From Entrophospora sp. SA101 (Eukaryota; Glomeromycota; Glomeromycetes; Entrophosporales; Entrophosporaceae): a DNA stretch of 14,165 nt. Below are positions 9,295 through 14,165 of this stretch, in pieces. Within the stretch, counting starts at the first letter, position 1; each line of letters starts with the position of its first letter. The notes beneath the pieces were generated by a model that saw nothing but the letters and a program-made list of their open reading frames with translations, did not search any database and was not told the DNA's origin. The translations under genes and the position numbers were made by a program. The DNA is taken from the NCBI GenBank assembly GCA_958430865.1, contig CAUDNR010004299.1, positions 4,927-19,091 of the forward strand. The letters are read 5' to 3'.

Positions 9295-9330
9295 GGTTTA
9301 ATCGGACCACAGTTCGAACTCCAGTTAAAC
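9295..9330. repeat. Patch related to the hAT-like repeat at 940-1068
   Basis: The 10-mer AACTCCAGTT (9317-9326) and its neighbourhood of GGTTTAA and AGTTCGAACTC resemble the subterminal motifs at 1011-1040 (AACTCCAGTT at 1023-1032). It is probably a decayed fragment of the same dispersed family. There is no clear boundary. Confidence 0.3.
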
Positions 9331-9404
9331 AGCAATTTGAATTGTTAATAATTGTTACAATAATCTTCTTTATGATATTGCTTTTCACATATGAAAGTTT
9401 AGAT

Positions 9405-9615
9405 TGCTGATTCGCGCAATACAATTTAATTATATGCAATAACTTTATATATTAAAATATCAATTCGTAGTAGCTTGGGTTCTCAAGGATATAGTTAATT
9501 GATAAACAGGTCAATCGAAAAAGCTTGAAACATTGAATTTTTACATGAATATTTATCAAACCTAAGCTACGTATTAATATGGTATAAATTTAAATGCGCA
9601 CACTTTGGTATTAAA
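9405..9615. mobile_element. Degenerate Tc1-derived MITE (putative)
   Basis: CGTAGTAGCTTGGGTT (9466-9481) faces AACCTAAGCTACG (9560-9572). The reverse complement of the latter reads CGTAGCTTAGGTT, the same block found in both ends of the Tc1-like element at 1995-3692. Inward, the right arm continues with sequence alignable to that transposon's arm (AAAT...CATGTAAAA...TTTCA). Outward, CAAAGTGTGCGCATTTAAA resembles the outer arm, with a matching GCGCAAT near 9413. The arms are short, diverged and enclose no gene, as expected for a MITE. Edges are approximate, and no TA duplication could be fixed. Confidence 0.4.
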
Positions 9616-9734
9616 TAAACTATTATTATTATTACAATATAAAAAAAACCTCAGTTCACTAGCCAAACCAGGGAACCAATTCTCCAATTCATAAATATTT
9701 TAATCTAATGTTTGTTAATTAATTAAAAAGATTA

Positions 9735-11272
9735 TTAGCGATAATAATTAATGGATAATGATTTCTGATTAGTAATGGAAGTTAATTCACCTTTGCTAAA
9801 ATCAAGATCTTCTAATGAACTATCGTCACTTGAATGACTTTTCAAGTTTTTTGATTTAGCAATTTCTTCATCTAATATTCTACTTATATGATATGCGTAT
9901 GGATGTGATTCGTGTACTGGTTGTGAATTATCACCACCATCATTGCTGTTGTTACCATCTTTATTATTAAAAGAAGATATCGACTTTTTTATCGAAAATT
10001 TCAGAAGCTCTTTAGTAATTGGTCTTTTAGATAGATCCACATCCCAACATTTCCTCATCATTTGCACATAATCATCAGGCATTCCTGGTAATATTGGTGG
10101 TCGTAAACCTTCGCATATATCAAAAATTAAATTATGATTATGAGCTCTATCATCAAATGGTGGATGGCCTGCAAATATTTCCCACATTAACATCTCAATG
10201 CTATAAATATCAGTTTCTTTTGTGTTCTTATTTCCTTTAAATAACTCAGGTGCAACATATGACACAATTCCATAAATTTTATTTGATGATTTTTCATCAA
10301 CTGGTCCACATAATCCTAAATCTGTAATATAACAATTACCTCCTTGCAATAATATATTACCACTATGTAAATCACAATGGATTAAATCTTTTTTATGTAT
10401 AGCATTTAATGCAGTACATAAATATCTAAAGATTGTAATTCTATTTTTTAGTGTTAAATTAGAATGATTTTTTTGTAAATAATCCCTTAGATTTCCTTCT
10501 TGGTGATAATCAAGAACCATTGTATAATTTCCATTATCTGGGAATTTAGTTATACCATAGCAAGGAACAATCAGTGGTGATTTAATTTTAAAATAATTCA
10601 TTGCCTGTAATTGAATATATAACCAATTAATAATATAATATTATTATTTGTTTTAAATATATTAATTACCTCATCAAAAAATGCTTTTCCTGGATTACTT
10701 GAATTATTTAAACATTTTAATATTACACTAAAAGTTCCATAATAACTAAATTCTTTTTTATTTTCGTTATAATCAATTATTTTTCCTCTTGTCCATGTGG
10801 CAGTATAAACTGAACTAAATCCACCTTCAGTTAATTTTTCTACTTTTTCAAATTGCTCAAAAGGTATCCATTCTAAAATATAATCTGGTAGAGATGATTT
10901 CATTTGACATTGTTGAATAAAATTATCAATTATGTTATTTCCAGATGTCCAAATAGTGAAAAGACTCTGTAGTTGTAGACTAATACAACCTTCACAGAAT
11001 CTATCAGAGTATCTTGTTGATTTACACTTGTTACATTCTTTTGGTTTGCCCCATTTATTAATTGCATTATTTAATTCAAACCAATAAATAAACCATTCTT
11101 TACAAAATTGTTTTTCATTTTCAAAAAGCTCCTTATTTTCATTGACTAATGAAAAAAAATAATCTTTTTCACTTTCTCTTTCAGAATTAGCCAGAGCATT
11201 ACTATACATTTCATTACGAATTTTATATACAAAGTTACTTCTTTCTAATGATAATAATTTATCAAATGACAT
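9735..11272 (-). CDS. TKL-like protein kinase of the Glomeromycotina-expanded family
   Basis: Two exons (11272-10670 and 10604-9735) join in phase 0 across a 65-base GT-AG intron (10669-10605) and give 490 residues. The intron cuts the kinase fold at the helix-C glutamate (E201 in AFFDE). Residues 80-96 hold a CxxC-9-CxxC motif (C80, C83, C93, C96), probably zinc-binding. An IWTSGN segment and the LEWIPFEQFEKVEKL lead-in follow, as in many Rhizophagus kinases. The kinase domain spans about 141-403. It has a poor glycine loop (TEGGFS), K186 in VILK, HCDLHSGN with D279 and N284, a DLG motif (D296), APE at 319-321, TDIYS and KRPITKELL. All catalytic residues are kept, so activity is likely. The polar tail (404-490) contains HPYAYHISRILD, a family-type end motif. 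The substrate is unknown. A cytosolic location is inferred because no signal peptide or membrane segment is seen. Confidence 0.92.
10605..10669 (-). other. Kinase intron (65 bases)
   Basis: It starts GTAATT and ends CAATTACAG on the minus strand. Removing it joins the codons for FFDE to AMNYFKIK without a frame change and restores the continuous N-lobe of the kinase. Reading through gives a non-family sequence and a stop. Confidence 0.9.
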
Positions 11273-11655
11273 TTCAACTTTATTTAATATCCTTTTTTGA
11301 AAAAGGTAAATTTAATTTATTATTGAATAGTGAAGAAATCGAAAAAATTTTTGTGAATTATTTTGAATGTGTAACAAAAACAATTCTCTGAAGAATGAAT
11401 AGTAAATCAAAATCCCAGGCCCTTTATTAATTTAAAGTTTGGACCAAAATCAAACCATAAATAATTATTAGTGGTGTTGTAATACTAATACATCACATTT
11501 AACAGTTAAAAGTAGTTTATTTCTATCAGGGATTAATTGATAAAGAATTCATTATAATTTTAAATATTAATTCTTTTTTATGTAATAAGTATAATGATAG
11601 TATTCGATATTCACAATTTAAATATTCGAAACCAATGGAGATTATAAGATTATTT

Positions 11656-11667
11656 TCGAATATTCGA
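11656..11667. repeat. 12-bp perfect palindrome TCGAATATTCGA
   Basis: The palindrome sits next to further TATTCGA copies (about 11600-11606 and 11623-11629). The cluster lies about 350 bases upstream of the kinase start. It could be a binding site or repeat debris; the sequence does not decide. Confidence 0.5.
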
Positions 11668-12368
11668 TCAAATACATTTAAAACAGGAAGAAAATATAGT
11701 AAATATTTTCCTACTGAATTTATCATTGCTATCTATATTTCCATATTGAAGACAATTTGATAGAGCTGATTGTAGCGGAGACAGGGAAATGCAGATGATT
11801 ATATGCGGTTCCTGCTAGTGATATAGCAATTAATAGTTAGTAAGAATAGTAAAGGAAAATAGGAAATTTTAAATTATAGCTATTGTTATAACTATTATTA
11901 TTAGTCTAGTAAATATGAAAATAAGAGTGTACTTTTACAATATAAACAAAACAAAAAGATGGAATCTATTTTTTTTTATTTTTTTTTTTGGTCTTTTGGA
12001 ACACATTTTTAGCATTAAACTCGAATGTTTTATAGTTGATTCATTTTCCTCCATACAACAAATTGAGCCCATTCGCTGATTTTATAAATTATTGTTGAAA
12101 ACAAAACAAATATTTGTCCATTTTTTTTATTTGTTTGTTTGTATGTTTTGTTCAACAAATCTTTTAATATTATAAAAAAAAGAGTTTTTTTTTTTTCCAG
12201 AGATAAGGAAAAAAATTAGAATTAACCAACTGACCATGGTTTTTAATTACGAAGAGTGAAAGAGCGAAGAGGAAAATAAATAAAACAGCTCATAGTAGAA
12301 ACATTATTTGAGATTAGAAGAAATGACCATGTTTTAAAACAAATCGAATATTTTGCATAATGTAGCGT

Positions 12369-12448
12369 TTGTACTCGTGAGTAACGTGAGTACCGCGAGT
12401 ACTCGTAGATCATACTATTAATGGAAAGATCTTCACTCACGAGTACAA
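12369..12448. repeat. Palindromic element, copy 1 (TACTCGTGAGTA type)
   Basis: A perfect 14-bp inverted repeat, TTGTACTCGTGAGT (12369-12382) against ACTCACGAGTACAA (12435-12448), encloses a second motif copy (GTGAGTAC) and a perfect palindrome CGAGTACTCG (12396-12405). GC content is clearly above the surroundings. Related copies lie at 13160-13202 and 14097-14160. Confidence 0.8.
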
Positions 12449-12480
12449 GAAAATATTGACCTATATATCATTTTATCTGC

Positions 12481-12556
12481 ACGCGATTAAAATGAAAATT
12501 GTTTATTTTATCTACAAAACGCGATTAAAATGAAACTTGTTTATTTTATTTACTTT
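12481..12556. repeat. 38-bp tandem duplication
   Basis: Units 12481-12518 and 12519-12556 both begin ACGCGATTAAAATGAAA and agree at about 33 of 38 positions. The first 17 bases are identical. Confidence 0.85.
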
Positions 12557-12750
12557 GGCGAATATTGATTTTATTTATTTCTCAGTTTCTTGATTATATT
12601 AAGAAAGAAAAGCTGAGAATAGAGTCTTGTTTATTATTTAATTTGTATAACGAATTTTAATTTTCATAGTTAATTTTCATGTCAACTAAAAAAACACATT
12701 CCAGTTTTAATAATATGAAAAAGTAAAATAACTGAATAACAAATTACAAA

Positions 12751-12770
12751 TAATAAATAATAAATAATAA
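12751..12770. repeat. TAATAAA heptamer tract
   Basis: Nearly three perfect tandem units of TAATAAA occur in AT-rich DNA. This is a simple repeat. Confidence 0.7.
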
Positions 12771-13159
12771 AAATCAAAAATTATACCAACTTGTCGAATT
12801 TTATATCTGAAGCAAAAATCCGTTATAACTTGATAATTCGTTGAAACTGTAATAATGTTATAAATAAATATAGCTAATGTTTCAAATGTATTATTCATAA
12901 TTACTAATACTAATAGTGTTGACATACTAAAAATCCATTTCGAAACTAATTTGGAAATGGATATTAGGAAAATAATTTTTGCTGCAAAATAATGATATAA
13001 CGGATATAATGATTATTACCTTGTGTTACAACGAAGTTTTAAAAAAACATATAAATTTGTTTGAAACACGACAAGTAAAATTTTGATGATAATAATGAGT
13101 GTTCCCATAGTAATAGTAATAGATGTATTAAACGAGGTTTTCAAAAAAAATTTCAAGCC

Positions 13160-13202
13160 GATCATACTATATTAAATATTCGTCATACATTACTCATGAG
13201 TA
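13160..13202. repeat. Palindromic element, copy 2 (TACTCATGAGTA)
   Basis: GATCATACTAT (13160-13170) is shared exactly with 12408-12418 of copy 1. It is followed by a perfect 12-bp palindrome TACTCATGAGTA (13191-13202), which corresponds to copy 1's ACTCACGAGTAC with a C-to-T change at the CpG. This looks like a diverged 3' half of the same element. Confidence 0.55.
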
Positions 13203-13988
13203 GAGTATATTAATATAAATGTGGTCAATTATATTTGATGTGTAACACCCCAATGCCATATGTTTGTGATTATACCACCCTTTGCCCCCTTATTTTTGCA
13301 CCCATGTGTGTGTGTAATTTTATGAAATTTTCCTCAAATAGAAGTGACATATTAAAGCAGAGAGACAGTTAGTAATAACAATAAAATAACAATAGGGAAA
13401 TAAAAGTTTTACTGTAGATATTAGAAACTTGATTATTTAAAAATTAATTATATATAAATTGTGAAACGTAAAATAATGATAATCATTCAAGACAAAAAAA
13501 GGCACTGACTTTGTCACATGATTAGCTTGCGTAATATATTTAATTACATGGCACAAACAGAAATAGGAAAATTTTTTTGGAATTTATTATTTTGGTGCGC
13601 AAACACATTGTTCTATATAGAAGAGCATTCCAATATGTATTATGAAATATAGTTTAATCGTTTTTTCATATTACTATTCTACTTTAATTTTGAGCATGTT
13701 ATCTTTTTTTACCTAACAATAAGACTTTAATAATAATGGCTTCGTCATAATTATTTAATAATAATAAAAAACAATACAAGCTTCATTTTTTTTTTTCAAT
13801 TAAAAAAATTTTTTTGTCTTTTATTTTCTTATTTTAAGATAATAAAATATACAAATATATCAATAGTAGCACACGAGTAAGCTAAACATATAAAAAAACG
13901 AAAAAAGTAATTGATTTGATTAGAGGTAAATAAAAACTCGTAACATAAATTTCTTGCACTTTAATAACGAAAAAAAAGGGAGAGGAAT

Positions 13989-14012
13989 ATTATTATTATT
14001 ATTATTATTATT
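13989..14012. repeat. (ATT)8 microsatellite
   Basis: Eight uninterrupted ATT units. A simple repeat with no gene context. Confidence 0.9.
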
Positions 14013-14046
14013 AGTAATCTCAATATACTTACTAACCATACATACG

Positions 14047-14079
14047 TTCTTTCTTTCTCTCTCTTTTTTTCTTTCCCTT
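14047..14079. repeat. 33-base pure pyrimidine tract
   Basis: The stretch is made only of C and T, with CTTT and CT units. It is probably a degraded microsatellite. Confidence 0.75.
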
Positions 14080-14096
14080 AAATTTTTCTAGTGATT

Positions 14097-14160
14097 TGTA
14101 CTCATAATTATAATAGAAATATTCGGATGTATCTAGATACTTATGAGTAGCATGAGTACA
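14097..14160. repeat. Palindromic element, copy 3 (TACTTATGAGTA)
   Basis: TGTACTCAT (14097-14105) faces ATGAGTACA (14152-14160) as a perfect 9-bp inverted repeat. Inside, 14139-14159 aligns with 12374-12394 of copy 1 at 17 of 21 positions, and all four differences are transitions. The element may continue past the window end. Confidence 0.55.
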
Positions 14161-14165
14161 GTTAG

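Larger units (their letters stand above)
8195..9734. other. Intergenic region between APC5 and the kinase gene
   Basis: This is the upstream flank of APC5 and the downstream flank of the kinase, both read leftward. It should hold the APC5 promoter and 5' leader, but no core element stands out from the AT background. It contains a 60-codon minus-strand frame (8449-8267) of unknown meaning, a hairpin-like GTTTCTA/TAGAAAC pair (8602-8608 and 8628-8634), a patch related to the hAT-like repeat (9295-9330) and a degenerate inverted repeat (about 9405-9615). Bases 8640-9240 show nothing that I can name. Confidence 0.55.
11273..14165. other. AT-rich gene-free region upstream of the kinase
   Basis: The first few hundred bases should contain the kinase promoter, but no motif is distinctive. 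I found no open frame with recognisable protein features on either strand; the few 65-72 codon frames are low-complexity. Contents: TATTCGA motifs (11598-11667), T-tracts (about 11969-11989), three copies of a palindromic motif (12369, 13160, 14097), a 38-bp tandem duplication (12481-12556), microsatellites (12751, 13989), a pyrimidine tract (14047) and a C-rich patch (13245-13310) of unknown origin. Confidence 0.6.

Noticed and set aside
9270..9330. A tRNA gene or tRNA-derived SINE, because of AGTTCGAACTCC (B-box-like) after GAGTGGGAGACC
   Set aside because: The A-box match is poor, no cloverleaf can be formed, and the motif is better explained by similarity to the repeat at 1011-1040.
9194..9439. 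81-codon minus-strand frame
   Set aside because: It runs through the repeat patch at 9295-9330 and has no recognisable protein features.
11526..11726. 66-codon minus-strand frame upstream of the kinase
   Set aside because: Its composition is that of AT-rich noncoding DNA, it overlaps the TATTCGA cluster, and no family is recognised.
12243..12440. 65-codon minus-strand frame with a YSRYSRYSR-like stretch
   Set aside because: The apparent peptide repeat is produced by the palindromic TACTCG motif at 12371-12405, not by a coding sequence.
12707..12925. 72-codon minus-strand hydrophobic frame
   Set aside because: The hydrophobicity follows from A/T-rich codons over a TAATAAA tract. There is no start context, family or neighbour support.
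13245..13310. C-rich patch resembling the pogo-like end (CCCCCTTATTTTTGCACCC)
   Set aside because: The resemblance to the terminus at 215-276 is too loose, and no CAGTG/TA boundary is present.
1..14165. CRISPR arrays, prokaryotic operons, rRNA genes
   Set aside because: There are no regularly spaced direct repeats, no ribosome-binding sites with tightly packed frames, and no conserved rRNA blocks. Spliced genes and Tc1/mariner elements indicate eukaryotic nuclear DNA.

Overview
The window looks like nuclear DNA of an arbuscular mycorrhizal fungus (Glomeromycotina, close to Rhizophagus). The reasons are the very AT-rich, intron-dense DNA, short GT-AG introns of about 65-120 bases, a Tc1-like transposon, and a TKL-type kinase with the N-terminal CxxC...CxxC block and 'LEWIPF' lead-in that I associate with the expanded Rhizophagus kinase family. 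The species call rests on family resemblance, not on a search.

Layout. Bases 1-276 look like the right end of a pogo/Tigger-like DNA transposon cut off by the window edge. Bases 277-1994 are AT-rich intergenic DNA with a weak unidentified open frame (310-579), a possible hAT-type end at 940, a 22-bp tandem duplication (1681-1724) and a microsatellite. Bases 1995-3692 are a nearly complete Tc1-like transposon with 200-bp inverted ends; its transposase is open except for one in-frame TGA. Bases 4073-8194 (minus strand) hold a 21-exon gene that I assembled exon by exon. It encodes a 762-residue anaphase-promoting complex subunit 5 (APC5), close to the 755 residues of the human protein. This gene is visible only after splicing, because each exon alone is a short open frame. 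Bases 8195-9734 are intergenic, with a probable Tc1-derived MITE near 9405-9615. Bases 9735-11272 (minus strand) hold a two-exon protein kinase gene (490 residues). Bases 11273-14165 have no supportable gene, but carry three dispersed copies of a short palindromic motif (TACTCGTGAGTA and variants), a 38-bp tandem duplication and several simple repeats.

The two host genes lie on the same strand, 1.5 kb apart, with no sign of functional coupling. One is a conserved cell-cycle ubiquitin-ligase scaffold and the other is a member of a lineage-expanded kinase family. The rest is mostly transposon debris. I found no CRISPR array, operon, rRNA or tRNA gene, and no convincing new multi-gene system. 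The most original items are the palindrome family, the single-stop Tc1 copy and the highly fragmented APC5 gene with a possible 12-nt microexon.
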